A DNA stretch of 64,000 nucleotides, from NCBI GenBank assembly GCA_018001695.1, contig JAGNHN010000005.1, positions 1-64,000 of the forward strand, written 5' to 3'. The translations under genes and the position numbers were made by a program. The notes beneath the pieces are model-generated. The model did no database searches. It worked only from the letters and a program-made list of their open reading frames with translations, and was not told where the DNA came from. This stretch comes from Lentimicrobiaceae bacterium (GTDB lineage Bacteria; Bacteroidota; Bacteroidia; Bacteroidales; JAGNHN01). This document shows, piece after piece, positions 1 to 8,510 of this stretch. Position 1 is the stretch's first letter. Every line of letters starts with the position of its first letter.

Positions 1-82
1 ATACACTCCCGGCTTGTATTTCGTAAAAGTTCAGGACAAATCCATGACAATATATTGTAAAAAATTCCTTGTTATTCACTAA
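1..82 (+). CDS. C-terminal tail of a T9SS type A cargo protein (partial)
   Basis: The first 82 bases read in frame 2 as 26 residues and a TAA stop. They begin YTPGLYFVKV and end in a basic stretch followed by FLVIH. This is the usual end of a type IX secretion type A sorting domain (pattern: L-x-PG-x-Y, then alternating hydrophobic residues, KK, hydrophobic end). The rest of the gene lies upstream of the window, so the body and function of the protein are unknown. In the family, this domain directs export across the outer membrane and is removed or attached to A-LPS at the surface. The call rests on a short piece but the pattern is characteristic and the reading frame ends cleanly. Confidence 0.6.
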   Translation, partial: YTPGLYFVKVQDKSMTIYCKKFLVIH

Positions 83-143
83 TCGACTTGTTTAGCATAA
101 AAGTAAGCCTCCGGCCAACTGCATCTTTTATATAGGGCTTTCA

Positions 144-176
144 GGGAGAGGAAGAGGGAGAGGAAGAGTGAGAGGG
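144..176 (+). repeat. Purine-only short tandem repeat
   Basis: A 12-base unit, GGGAGAGGAAGA, occurs twice without a mismatch (144-155, 156-167), followed by a degenerate third copy. It lies between the stop of the upstream cargo gene (82) and the stop of corA on the opposite strand (192). It has no obvious hairpin; it is probably neutral intergenic sequence. Confidence 0.6.
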
Positions 177-191
177 CTAATTGCCGGGATG

Positions 192-1097
192 CTATATCCA
201 TCTCTTGAATTTAAACAGAGATAGCATAAAAGCTGCGATAGCCGCCATGACCCCCAACGCGATCCAGAAAGCATTCGGATTCGTTTGAAAGGGCAGATCG
301 ACATTCATACCATACAATCCTGTCACGAAGGTCAACGGAAGAATGATGGATGAAATAATGGTCAGCATCTTGATGATCTCATTGGTGCGGTTGGTCTGCA
401 GGGAGTCGAAGGTCTTGCTCAATCCCTCGATCATTTCGGCATAGTCTTCCGTCATGTCCCACACCTTCTGATAAGAATCAAGGATATCGCCCCAGTAATC
501 CTCCATATTCTCAGCATACCCTTCTACCTCTCCCGATTCAAACTTGTGGAAAAGACGAAGCTGTGGTTTGAAAATGGTGTTGAGCAGGATCAGGTTCTTA
601 CGGGTTATGGAGATGCGTTCGATGGTGCGTTCCGCACGCTTACTGAAGAGGTCCCGGTTGATTAGTTCAACCTCCGTCCCCATCCTGCGGATTAACGTCA
701 TGGTCTCCAGCATCAGGCGCTCCAGGATTTTATACAGCAGCGCATCACTGGTCCCCACACTCATCACACCGGATGTGTCATCTTCACGCGCACTGTTGAA
801 CAGGGTCTTCACAACCCAATGTGAGGTCCCTATCGTGATGATAAAGTCGTTGCCCCAGAAAATCTTGACTTCCTTGGTTTTCAAAAAACGGTTGGAACGG
901 TCCAGGTAAGGAAAATGAAGGATGAGAAAGTAGTAGTCGTCGTAAATGTCAATCTTGGGTCGTTGGTTCCGGCTCCGGCAGTCCTCGATGTCCAGGGGGT
1001 GAAAGTGAAAATTGTCGCGCAGGTACTGCAGGTCGGTGTCGGAGGGATCAAGGATATGATGCCACTTGAGCGTCCCAATCTTCAACGTTTCGATCAT
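192..1097 (-). CDS. corA: CorA-family magnesium/cobalt transporter
   Basis: 301 residues, close to the usual size of CorA. The protein ends with two membrane segments; the first closes with the signature YGMN (GMN at residues 263-265), which forms the selectivity loop of the pentameric Mg2+ channel, and the second runs to a KFKRWI tail on the cytoplasmic side. The N-terminal two thirds are soluble, rich in charged helices, as in the cytoplasmic funnel of the family. It imports Mg2+ and possibly Co2+/Ni2+ through the inner membrane; the exact ion cannot be told from sequence. The ATG at 1097 fits a -7 box 73 bases upstream. It stands alone. Confidence 0.93.
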   Translation of the reverse strand: MIETLKIGTLKWHHILDPSDTDLQYLRDNFHFHPLDIEDCRSRNQRPKIDIYDDYYFLILHFPYLDRSNRFLKTKEVKIFWGNDFIITIGTSHWVVKTLFNSAREDDTSGVMSVGTSDALLYKILERLMLETMTLIRRMGTEVELINRDLFSKRAERTIERISITRKNLILLNTIFKPQLRLFHKFESGEVEGYAENMEDYWGDILDSYQKVWDMTEDYAEMIEGLSKTFDSLQTNRTNEIIKMLTIISSIILPLTFVTGLYGMNVDLPFQTNPNAFWIALGVMAAIAAFMLSLFKFKRWI

Positions 1098-1169
1098 AGG
1101 CCCTGGGTTTTAGCAACAGATATCGACATGCTTCTACATCCCGGTATTGTTTTGGTTAAGAATGAGCCT

Positions 1170-1177
1170 CAAATATA
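1170..1177 (-). promoter_or_regulatory. Bacteroidota -7 box upstream of corA
   Basis: TATATTTG on the minus strand, an exact TAnnTTTG match, 73 bases before the corA ATG. No clear -33 TTTG is seen. Confidence 0.45.
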
Positions 1178-1231
1178 CAGAAATTCCGAAACTGCGGTTT
1201 TTTTAACTCACGCTTATCCCTTATTCCCGCT

Positions 1232-3571
1232 TCACTGGCGAATAAACCTGAAAGACAAGGGTGGCTTGCCTTCACTCAGTATGCGGCCATGGTAATACCC
1301 CGGCGATAATTTCCGGATATCCAATTCTATGCGGCCTTCTGCCCAGGATCCGGCCTGGCGCATCAGACATTGCCCCTGACTACTGTAAATTTCTATCACG
1401 GATGGCCCATACGCATCCCGGGCTTCCCACTTCAAATTTATGTACCGGTCTGCAGGATTGGGAAAAACCTGCATGGAAGTGACGACATCTTCCATGATTC
1501 CAGCCGATATGTCGATGGTACTGATCTGAATATCATCGACATAGAATCCATCATATTGCTCATAGCCATCGCTGACAAATGAAAACCGTAGTCTGATGGT
1601 TTTGCCGTTGTAGGCGCTTAAATCAATGTATTCTTTGATCCAGCTTGTCTGAAAACCGTCATACACCCATTCCTGAAAAGGTTGTGTATTGATGGCGGGA
1701 TTGCTGTAATTCCCTCGCAGCGCGGTCCAGTTGAGCCCGTTATCATCACTTACCTTCACCTGAACATAGTCGTAACCGTCCTCAATTTCCCAGCGTGCCT
1801 GAAATGAGACCAGGGAATAAAGGGCGGAAGTCAGATTGACCGTGGTATTCAGGGTCATATTTGTGCTTGTATTATACCAATAGTTACCCGAAGGGGAATC
1901 GGCAAATGCGTAGGGAGCCGAGACGTAATGTGAGGATGCCAGTCCCCAGCCATTGGTACTCCAGTTTTGCATATTGGCGGCATGGTCCTGGAAAAGTGGC
2001 AAGGGTTGGCCGAAGACTTTTATCAGGGTGTCGTAGCGGGTAAAACCGCCATGGCTGATCCCGATCACAAAGCTGACAGGCTGGCCGGGCGTTACAGCCG
2101 GATTGAGCTGATAGGCAATAGAATCTGTGCGTTTCTCCAGCATGGTCAGTCCTGTCATACTAACAGGGCCCCCCACGGATAAGAAGCCGGTCAATCCCTG
2201 CAGGCTGATGGTATAGGTAGCTGTGTCAGCGCCCAGGCGTTGGACTTCAAAAGGAATATGTCCGGAGAGTGCGGGTAAAAATGGCTGGCTCAGGTCGTGC
2301 AGGTCGGCATAGGGACCTGCCACATGGGCAGCGATGAGGTTCTGCCACATATTTTCCTGACAAATGGGGATGATGCGGGAGGGACTGGCCCAGAACCCAT
2401 CGGAGGGTCCGCCCAGCTCAGGGGTGAAAGAGAGAATGGCGGGCTTCAGCAAGGTGTCGCCGTACATCCAGTCGTCCGATCCACCATTGGTGAAGTAGAT
2501 GGTGGTGGCACCCGGACCAAAAACATATTGATTATCCCGTGTCATACGAAGAGACAAAGCATGGAACAGTGAATCGTCAGGGGAAGGCTGGCTGGTCCAT
2601 CCCCAAGGATACAGCAAAAGGTTGCTGTAAGTATGGTAATTCAGGGCGAGGCGGAAGGTATGGCTGTTGCAGAAATCACGCAAGGCCTGGGTTTCGGGCT
2701 CAGAGAATGCCGATGGTCCGCGATAGGTGTCGTCCTGCGGAAAAGGAGATGAACCGGTATTATCCAATCCCCACTTATATCCATAGTTGCGGTTGATATC
2801 CACGCCAAAACTGCCGTCCCCATTGTTTCTGAGGTTCTTTCTCCACATGCCTCCCCCGTTGGGATTGGTGGACTGATTGAAGACATAACCATCGGGATTG
2901 ACAACGAGGACGAAGTACAAATCACGGTTATTGACAAGATACGTCACTTCCGGGTCATTTCCATAACCCTCCAGCAGGTAATACATATAATAAACCAGTG
3001 TCATCAATCCTGCCGGCTCCCTGGCATGGTGGAGGGAAGTATACAGAACCTGGGGCTCATTCTCTGCCACCTGGGGATTGTCAGATATCCTGACCCAGTA
3101 AATGGGGCGCCCCTGCTGGGTGAGATAGCTCCCGATGGGCTGTTTGGAGGTGATCAGATGGGGATAATGGGAAGCCATGGAATCCAGGATGTTCAGGATT
3201 TCCTGGTAGGTGAGGTGACCGCCCATGCTGCCCAACTGAAAGCCGGAAGGTACCGGCCATGATCTTCCGGAGGCAGGTCCCTGCACCTTGCTGTCCCTTG
3301 CACGGCCGGCATAATAGGAAGCCATGTCGGAGATGAGCAGGTCATACCGTACACCGTCCTGCTGCAACCGTTGCACCACCCTTTCACTCACTTCCAGTGT
3401 GGCCTCAACGCCGGGCCTGAGCATCGCTTCCTCCAGGGGTACACCATAGGAGGGCAGGGTCAGATAATCCGGGAAAGGGACACGTATCCTGACATAAGAG
3501 GGGAGGTCCTGCGCATATGATGCGGTCAGGATGCCACAGATCAACAGTAAGAGAAGACTAATGCGTTTCAT
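1232..3571 (-). CDS. Secreted M14 zinc carboxypeptidase with T9SS type A domain
   Basis: 779 residues. Residues 1-20 are a signal peptide ending in an A-S-Y-A cleavage site. The M14 peptidase domain (about 115-420) shows the zinc ligands H182-x-x-E185 in HHAREP, the third ligand H313 in NYHTY, and the catalytic glutamate E385 in FTPELGG. Next comes an immune-inhibitor-A/MAM-like beta domain (about 540-690, with DGYDYV and YDGFYVDDI motifs). The last 75 residues, from VFPNPA to the terminal RFIRQ, are a type A T9SS sorting domain. The enzyme should trim peptides from their C-terminal end at the cell surface or in the medium. All catalytic residues are present. Its own -7 box lies 17 bases before the ATG, so it is transcribed separately from gldD upstream. 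Confidence 0.93.
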   Translation of the reverse strand: MKRISLLLLLICGILTASYAQDLPSYVRIRVPFPDYLTLPSYGVPLEEAMLRPGVEATLEVSERVVQRLQQDGVRYDLLISDMASYYAGRARDSKVQGPASGRSWPVPSGFQLGSMGGHLTYQEILNILDSMASHYPHLITSKQPIGSYLTQQGRPIYWVRISDNPQVAENEPQVLYTSLHHAREPAGLMTLVYYMYYLLEGYGNDPEVTYLVNNRDLYFVLVVNPDGYVFNQSTNPNGGGMWRKNLRNNGDGSFGVDINRNYGYKWGLDNTGSSPFPQDDTYRGPSAFSEPETQALRDFCNSHTFRLALNYHTYSNLLLYPWGWTSQPSPDDSLFHALSLRMTRDNQYVFGPGATTIYFTNGGSDDWMYGDTLLKPAILSFTPELGGPSDGFWASPSRIIPICQENMWQNLIAAHVAGPYADLHDLSQPFLPALSGHIPFEVQRLGADTATYTISLQGLTGFLSVGGPVSMTGLTMLEKRTDSIAYQLNPAVTPGQPVSFVIGISHGGFTRYDTLIKVFGQPLPLFQDHAANMQNWSTNGWGLASSHYVSAPYAFADSPSGNYWYNTSTNMTLNTTVNLTSALYSLVSFQARWEIEDGYDYVQVKVSDDNGLNWTALRGNYSNPAINTQPFQEWVYDGFQTSWIKEYIDLSAYNGKTIRLRFSFVSDGYEQYDGFYVDDIQISTIDISAGIMEDVVTSMQVFPNPADRYINLKWEARDAYGPSVIEIYSSQGQCLMRQAGSWAEGRIELDIRKLSPGYYHGRILSEGKPPLSFRFIRQ

Positions 3572-3587
3572 AACCTGGAGTATGCGG

Positions 3588-3595
3588 CAAATATA
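3588..3595 (-). promoter_or_regulatory. -7 box of the M14 peptidase gene
   Basis: TATATTTG on the minus strand, ending 16 bases before the start codon of the M14 peptidase. It lies in the 36-base gap after gldD, so the two genes are probably separate units. Confidence 0.55.
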
Positions 3596-3607
3596 GATAA
3601 TTGCCGC

Positions 3608-4204
3608 TTAATCCTGCTTCCAGTGCAGGGTCTCCAGCAGATGGCGGATATCTTCCTCAATGTAGGAGATCACCGGTGCCAGACTGTCGTTGTTTGGGAC
3701 CAGGTTGAAATACAAGGCTCCCCGCAGAAAATGCCGGGTGCTGTCGGTGACATAGAACTGCAAGGGAGAAGCGGCAGCCGTACCCCGTATATCGTACAGG
3801 GTACCAAAAACACGGCGTTCAGGGTGTTCGTAGACATGCTCACGTATCCCCGATGACCTGGCAATGTGTTTCATGGCCATTTTATGGGAATCATCGATGT
3901 ACTGTGCAAGGTTGCCGTCGATCTTCTTGTAGCTGAGGTGTATACGGGCATTGAATTCAGGATAGTCGAGATTGGCCCAGTAGGGTTCGGCATCCTTCCC
4001 CTGATCCGGTATCAACAAGGCATTGCCCGGGATCTCAAAAAGATAAGGGAAGCCGGAGTCCGGGGAATGATAGGTTTTTTCAGGCAGATGAATCCGGAAG
4101 AAGGCCCTGGGCTTGGGAACCGGTGTTTCGTTGCATCCGGAAAACAGGACCACTGCGGAAAGCAACAACCCCCATAACCAGCCTGATGTTCTCTTATTCT
4201 TCAT
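3608..4204 (-). CDS. gldD: Gliding motility lipoprotein GldD
   Basis: 198 residues with a lipoprotein signal peptide whose lipobox reads LFSGC (Cys near residue 24). After it come the family features: a PKPRAFFRIHLPEK stretch, a YLFEIP segment, and LSYKKIDGNLAQYIDDS. GldD is a periplasm-facing lipoprotein needed for gliding and for T9SS function in Flavobacterium; its biochemical role is not known. The gene overlaps the 3' end of gldE by 11 bases, which indicates translational coupling and supports the paired assignment. Confidence 0.92.
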   Translation of the reverse strand: MKNKRTSGWLWGLLLSAVVLFSGCNETPVPKPRAFFRIHLPEKTYHSPDSGFPYLFEIPGNALLIPDQGKDAEPYWANLDYPEFNARIHLSYKKIDGNLAQYIDDSHKMAMKHIARSSGIREHVYEHPERRVFGTLYDIRGTAAASPLQFYVTDSTRHFLRGALYFNLVPNNDSLAPVISYIEEDIRHLLETLHWKQD

Positions 4205-5543
4205 CTTGAGAACGGGTAACGCGGATGCGGTGTATTCTTCGGCTGTCGGCAGCCTCTATCCTGAAAACGAAAGGAGGATGTTCAATCACTTCATGTTTCT
4301 GAGGGATCTTACCCACCAATTCCAGTATCAGACCGGCCAGGGTGTCACTTTCTCCCTTTACTTTTTCGAAAACACGGTCCTCGATGCCCAGTACCTTGCA
4401 GAAATCGTTCAGACTGGTCTTCCCTTCAAACAGCCAGGTGTTCTCATCCAGCTTTCGGTGGGTTCTCTCATCTGCCTCTATGTCAAATTCATCGTTGATT
4501 TCTCCAACGATCTCTTCAATGATATCTTCCAGTGTCAGCATGCCGGAGGTACCACCATACTCATCCACCACAATAGCGATATGTACCTTGCGTTCCTGGA
4601 TTTCCCTGAGCAGGTCGCTGATATTTTTGCTTTCCGGCACGAAGAAAGCGGGACGCAACAATTGCTGCCATGCAAATCCTTCATCTTCACCCAGGTGGGG
4701 GAGCAGGTCTTTGATATACAATATGCCTTGAATCTGGTCCAGGCTTTCAGTATAGGCCGGCACGCGGGAGTATCCGGCATCCAGGATTACTTTCAGCATC
4801 TCTTTGAAATTGAGCGCTGTATCCACGGCCGTGATGTCCATACGCGACTTCATGATCTCTTTGGCTTCGATGTCACCGAATTTCACAATGCCTTTGAGAA
4901 TCTTGCGCTCCTCTTCAGCCTGCGGGGTTTCGCCGGTGATATCAATGGCTTCTGAGAGGTCACTCATCGACAGGTTATGCCCCTTTTTCACCACACGCCG
5001 GTCGACGATGGCTGTGGAACGCACAAGCAAACTGCTGAAAGGATAGAATAACCGGATCAGAAAGGCCATAGGACGGGCCATGCGCAGCGCCATCTGAGCG
5101 GGACGCTGGGAGGCGTAGACTTTGGGCATAACCTCCCCGAATAACAAGATCAGGGCTGTGACCACCACCAGTTGGATCAGGAATCCCAACCAGGGGGTGT
5201 CGGAAAAATCGTAGAGCCGGACCATGATGAACATGGACAGGATTACGATGGAAACATTGACCAGATTATTGGAAATCAGGATGGTAGCCAGGAGTCTTTT
5301 GGGCTTTTGCAGAAGCTCTGCAATGCGTTGGCCTCGTGGTCCCTCCTTTTCTTTGAGGTTATCCAGCTCGTCCTGATCCAGCGAGAAGAAAGCAGTTTCG
5401 GAACCGGAGATCATGGCTGAAAACAATAACAAGACAGCCATGATAATCAGGCTAATGGCCACATCAGATGATAATGGTTGAAAAACGGAGGCATAGGCGG
5501 TGATATCGCACAGAATATGCTCCCAAGAGTCGGGTTCTTCCAA
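4194..5543 (-). CDS. gldE: Gliding motility protein GldE (CNNM/CorC-type membrane protein)
   Basis: 449 residues starting at a TTG (5541-5543). The N-terminal third is a CNNM (DUF21) domain with about four membrane segments, including the GSETAFFSLD motif. Two CBS domains follow (MKSRMDITAVDT... and ...KVHIAIVVDEYGG), then a CorC/HlyC C-terminal domain. Proteins of this type are membrane transporters or regulators linked to Mg2+/Co2+; GldE is the gliding-associated branch and acts with GldD. No ATG is available near the N-terminus, and a -7 box 28 bases upstream fits the TTG start. In many Bacteroidota gldE-gldD follow mutY-ssb; here that block lies about 40 kb away. Confidence 0.9.
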   Translation of the reverse strand: MEEPDSWEHILCDITAYASVFQPLSSDVAISLIIMAVLLLFSAMISGSETAFFSLDQDELDNLKEKEGPRGQRIAELLQKPKRLLATILISNNLVNVSIVILSMFIMVRLYDFSDTPWLGFLIQLVVVTALILLFGEVMPKVYASQRPAQMALRMARPMAFLIRLFYPFSSLLVRSTAIVDRRVVKKGHNLSMSDLSEAIDITGETPQAEEERKILKGIVKFGDIEAKEIMKSRMDITAVDTALNFKEMLKVILDAGYSRVPAYTESLDQIQGILYIKDLLPHLGEDEGFAWQQLLRPAFFVPESKNISDLLREIQERKVHIAIVVDEYGGTSGMLTLEDIIEEIVGEINDEFDIEADERTHRKLDENTWLFEGKTSLNDFCKVLGIEDRVFEKVKGESDTLAGLILELVGKIPQKHEVIEHPPFVFRIEAADSRRIHRIRVTRSQDEE

Positions 5544-5570
5544 GGTTAGTTACAAAATGGTTATGCGCTG

Positions 5571-5578
5571 CAAAAGTA
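5571..5578 (-). promoter_or_regulatory. -7 box of gldE-gldD
   Basis: TACTTTTG on the minus strand, 28 bases before the TTG start of gldE. It supports that non-ATG start, since a start further upstream would fall in the promoter. Confidence 0.5.
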
Positions 5579-5623
5579 ATCAATTCCCGGATATCCGGCC
5601 ATGCCTGCTGTGACAACGCCATC

Positions 5624-6334
5624 TTAGCGCATCGGCACTTCAATGGCCAGCAGATCGCCGGGCTTCAACACTTCGATCGCTACTTCTGCAGTTCCCTCCA
5701 ATCCGAGCGCATCCCGCTCCTGCAGCACGGTATCTGCTATGTTGGCGCTGCCCGAGATATTGAAGAAATACACCCCATTTTCCGGTTTATGCAATGTATA
5801 GCTGAAGGTTTGTCCGGGTACCGTCTGGATTCTGCTGATCCAGGCCTGCTGGTGGATCCACAAACCATCTCCCGCGTCTTTGGGATGCACCAGAACCTGC
5901 CAGTTTCCCTGTCTTACTGCAGGGTCAAACGAGCGCTGGTCATAGCGCGGAGGAACATTACGCTCCGCTGTGATGATCCAGATCTGCAACAGTTTCACCC
6001 ATTCCTCAGCGGATCCATTGAATTCTGAATGGCGCAGCCCCGAGCCGGCAGACATCACCTGGACTTCCCCGGTTTTCAGCTCCTCCTGATTGCCCATGCT
6101 ATCGGCATGTGCGAGGACACCTTCCAATGGAATGGTGATAATCTCCATATTGTCATGGGGATGCATACCAAAGCCCTCACCCGGTGCAACGGCATCGTCG
6201 TTCAGGACGCGCAGCATTCCGAAATGGATTTTGGCAGGGTCATAATATTGGCCAAAACTAAAAGAATGATGGGTTTTGAGCCATCCATGGTCAGCATGAC
6301 CACGGTCAGAAGCGATATGATGTGTCAGTTTCAT
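5624..6334 (-). CDS. Pirin family protein (YhaK-like cupin)
   Basis: 236 residues. The N-terminal cupin carries the family metal-binding pattern: HHSFSFGQYYDP near the start, then GMHPHDNMEIITI, and a later GSGLRHSEFN. These histidines plus a glutamate hold Fe2+ or another metal. The C-terminal half (from about residue 150) is the second, degenerate cupin typical of the YhaK/pirin family. Some members cleave quercetin, others act as redox sensors; the substrate here is unknown. The protein is cytoplasmic (no signal). The gene stands alone between gldE and the DUF362 gene and no -7 box was found upstream. Confidence 0.9.
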   Translation of the reverse strand: MKLTHHIASDRGHADHGWLKTHHSFSFGQYYDPAKIHFGMLRVLNDDAVAPGEGFGMHPHDNMEIITIPLEGVLAHADSMGNQEELKTGEVQVMSAGSGLRHSEFNGSAEEWVKLLQIWIITAERNVPPRYDQRSFDPAVRQGNWQVLVHPKDAGDGLWIHQQAWISRIQTVPGQTFSYTLHKPENGVYFFNISGSANIADTVLQERDALGLEGTAEVAIEVLKPGDLLAIEVPMR

Positions 6335-6465
6335 TGTTGTATCATGATTAATATCTTAAAAATAAACAGATAGAAACGCGAAAGGTTTTCCCGGGTGCTG
6401 GCAAAGGCCTTTCCTGATAAAGGGGGTCTTTCATCTCAGTTGGTCGTTGATTCGGCTGAAAAATG

Positions 6466-6473
6466 TACTTTTG
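6466..6473 (+). promoter_or_regulatory. -7 box of the DUF362/DUF6599 pair
   Basis: TACTTTTG, 18 bases before ATG 6491 and 27 before ATG 6500. It fits either start of the Tat-exported protein. Confidence 0.5.
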
Positions 6474-6490
6474 AATGACAGCATTAACCC

Positions 6491-7678
6491 ATGTCTTGTA
6501 TGAAAACAAGGAAACCCACCACCCACCTGAGCCGTCGCAGGTTCTTCCAGTTCGCCGCCCTGGGCAGTGTCGGCGCTGCTCTTATGCCTTCCTGGGCTGT
6601 CGGGGCAGCCACGGAAACGACGGATGAAAAGCCCGCTACCAATATTGCAGACGCACTGGCTTATCCGCGGACACCCGACTCCATGCCGGGCCGTTATCCC
6701 GGAAAAGTAGTGAAGGTGCATGATGAGCGATCGATTATCGACAATCAGATCCAGGAATCAGCCGCTTACGATATGATTGCCACAGCCATGCTGCAGCTCA
6801 CCGGGGCCCCGGATCTGAAAGCCGCCTGGCGGACCTTCGTAAGCCCGGATGACAGGATAGGACTCAAGGTCAACCCGATAGGCGCCAAGCTGCTCTCCAC
6901 CAGCCTGGAAGTGATACGCAGCGTGATCCGTCAACTAGAGGAGGCCGGCATCCCTCGGGACCATATCCTGATCTGGGACCGCCGTGAAACCCAGCTCTAC
7001 GAATGCGGCATTGATACTGCTTCCTTTCCAGGGATCACCATCAAAGGAACGGAATACCAGGACGAAGGTGGATCTTTTTACGATGCCGAAGGTCGTTTCC
7101 TGAGTGAACAGCGAATCGACAAGGACTGGTATTACTGGGCCGATGTGGAAGGTGAATACGATGCCTACACCCTGCCTTACATGGTCAATGGCGGCAAGTA
7201 TTCATATTTCAGCAGTATCGTCACAAAAGACCTGGACAAGATCATCAACCTCCCCATCCTCAAGAATGCCGGCTCTTCCGTGACTTTATGCATGAAGAAC
7301 CTGGCCTACGGTGCCATCACCAATACCGGCCGACTGCACAAACAGCTCTGGGGCGAGACAAGCGCACAGGTATGTGCCTTCCCTCCCCTGCGCGACAAGG
7401 TCGTTCTGAACATTGTCGATGGATTGCGTGGCTGCTATGACGGTGGACCGGGTGCCAATCCGCAGTTTTTTACCGATTATAAGACCATCCTGGCCGGTAG
7501 CGACCCTGTGGCTGTGGATAGAATCGGCTATGAGATGGTGGTAGCCAAGCGCATCCAGGAAGGGAAACAGGAAGCAGAAAAGCCTTCTTCCAGAAAATTT
7601 CTTGCACTCGCAGAAGAGTATGGCCTGGGAATTGCTGATATAAACAAGATTGACTTAAAAAGTATCGAGCAAGGATGA
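6491..7678 (+). CDS. Tat-exported DUF362 protein
   Basis: 395 residues. The N-terminus carries a twin-arginine signal, SRRRFFQFAALG, followed by a hydrophobic run and an A-V-G-A cleavage region near residue 37. The mature part matches the DUF362 fold by its pattern: D-R-I-G-L-K-V-N-P near residue 120, then a strand/loop series ending in a NILPILKN-type segment and a C-M-K-N-L-G-like CMKNLAYG. No ferredoxin cysteine cluster is seen, although some DUF362 proteins have one. Tat export suggests it folds with a cofactor in the cytoplasm before transport. The function is unknown. The next gene overlaps by 4 bases (ATGA), so the two act or are made together. ATG 6500 is an alternative start. Confidence 0.85.
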   Translation: MSCMKTRKPTTHLSRRRFFQFAALGSVGAALMPSWAVGAATETTDEKPATNIADALAYPRTPDSMPGRYPGKVVKVHDERSIIDNQIQESAAYDMIATAMLQLTGAPDLKAAWRTFVSPDDRIGLKVNPIGAKLLSTSLEVIRSVIRQLEEAGIPRDHILIWDRRETQLYECGIDTASFPGITIKGTEYQDEGGSFYDAEGRFLSEQRIDKDWYYWADVEGEYDAYTLPYMVNGGKYSYFSSIVTKDLDKIINLPILKNAGSSVTLCMKNLAYGAITNTGRLHKQLWGETSAQVCAFPPLRDKVVLNIVDGLRGCYDGGPGANPQFFTDYKTILAGSDPVAVDRIGYEMVVAKRIQEGKQEAEKPSSRKFLALAEEYGLGIADINKIDLKSIEQG

Positions 7679-8481
7679 TGAAGCAGAACATGTTTTTGAT
7701 TACCTGTATTCTGGGGGTTTCCCTGGCAGGATCAGGTTATGCGCAGGAAAACAGTAAGGTAGCCTTCACCGACAATGACTCTGTAAAGGTGTTGAAGGAG
7801 CAGAATTACGCCGGAAGTGGCCTGTGGGGATATATGAATGGTGGTGCAGACCTGTACCTGGAATATGGCGTTCATGCGCTTCTTGTTCAGGAGATTACAT
7901 GGAAGGAGCTGCCACTGAAAGCGGAGATCTTTTACATGAAAGGTGCGGAGCACGCTTTTGGGATTTTCAGCGTTCAGGCCGGCGACAAGTACACCTCCAA
8001 TGAGTTTGGATACAGAAGTGAAAATGCCTGGCAGTTTCAGGCTGCCATCGGGGAATACTATATCTCCCTGGTCAATACCTCTGGCAGTGCGGCCCATGCC
8101 GCCCTCACCGCTGAAGCCGGTTTATGGTTCATGCAGCAATTCGGGACAGGCCCGCTCCTGATACCTCCTATGCCGCCTGCCGGTAAGGGTTTCGGTCCGG
8201 TAAGGCATGCCCGCGGTATGCTTGGTATGCGGGCTGCCTGTGCAGAGATCAACCCGCTCTTCCGGGAACTGGAGGGTTATACACTGTGGCTGCGCGTGAA
8301 TCACAAGACCCGTGACATCGTGGCCAGATTTGAAGCGCCCGTGGCCATCATGAATTATGTGCAGGTAAAAGCCAGGGTGATGGATACCCCGCTGGGTGAT
8401 ATCTATGTCACAGAATTCAACCGGCTGGATACGAATACCGCTTTAATCAAATGCCAGTACCGGGATAAGAGCAAGGATTAA
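7675..8481 (+). CDS. Secreted DUF6599-like protein
   Basis: 268 residues with a Sec signal peptide that ends in G-Y-A-Q (about residue 23). The motif GLWGYMNGGADLYLEYG and the later EIFYMKGAEHAFGIFSVQ resemble the DUF6599 family, whose members are exported proteins of unknown function; this assignment is from memory of the pattern. It overlaps the stop of the Tat-exported DUF362 gene (ATGA), so it is probably co-translated and works with it in the periplasm. No catalytic motif is evident. Confidence 0.7.
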   Translation: MMKQNMFLITCILGVSLAGSGYAQENSKVAFTDNDSVKVLKEQNYAGSGLWGYMNGGADLYLEYGVHALLVQEITWKELPLKAEIFYMKGAEHAFGIFSVQAGDKYTSNEFGYRSENAWQFQAAIGEYYISLVNTSGSAAHAALTAEAGLWFMQQFGTGPLLIPPMPPAGKGFGPVRHARGMLGMRAACAEINPLFRELEGYTLWLRVNHKTRDIVARFEAPVAIMNYVQVKARVMDTPLGDIYVTEFNRLDTNTALIKCQYRDKSKD

Positions 8482-8510
8482 GCCTACTTGCTTCATTTTC
8501 TATAGCGTCA

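Noticed and set aside
4113-4955. A 280-codon open frame on the plus strand
   Set aside because: It runs opposite to gldD and gldE, which are complete and well conserved; its sequence shows no domain.
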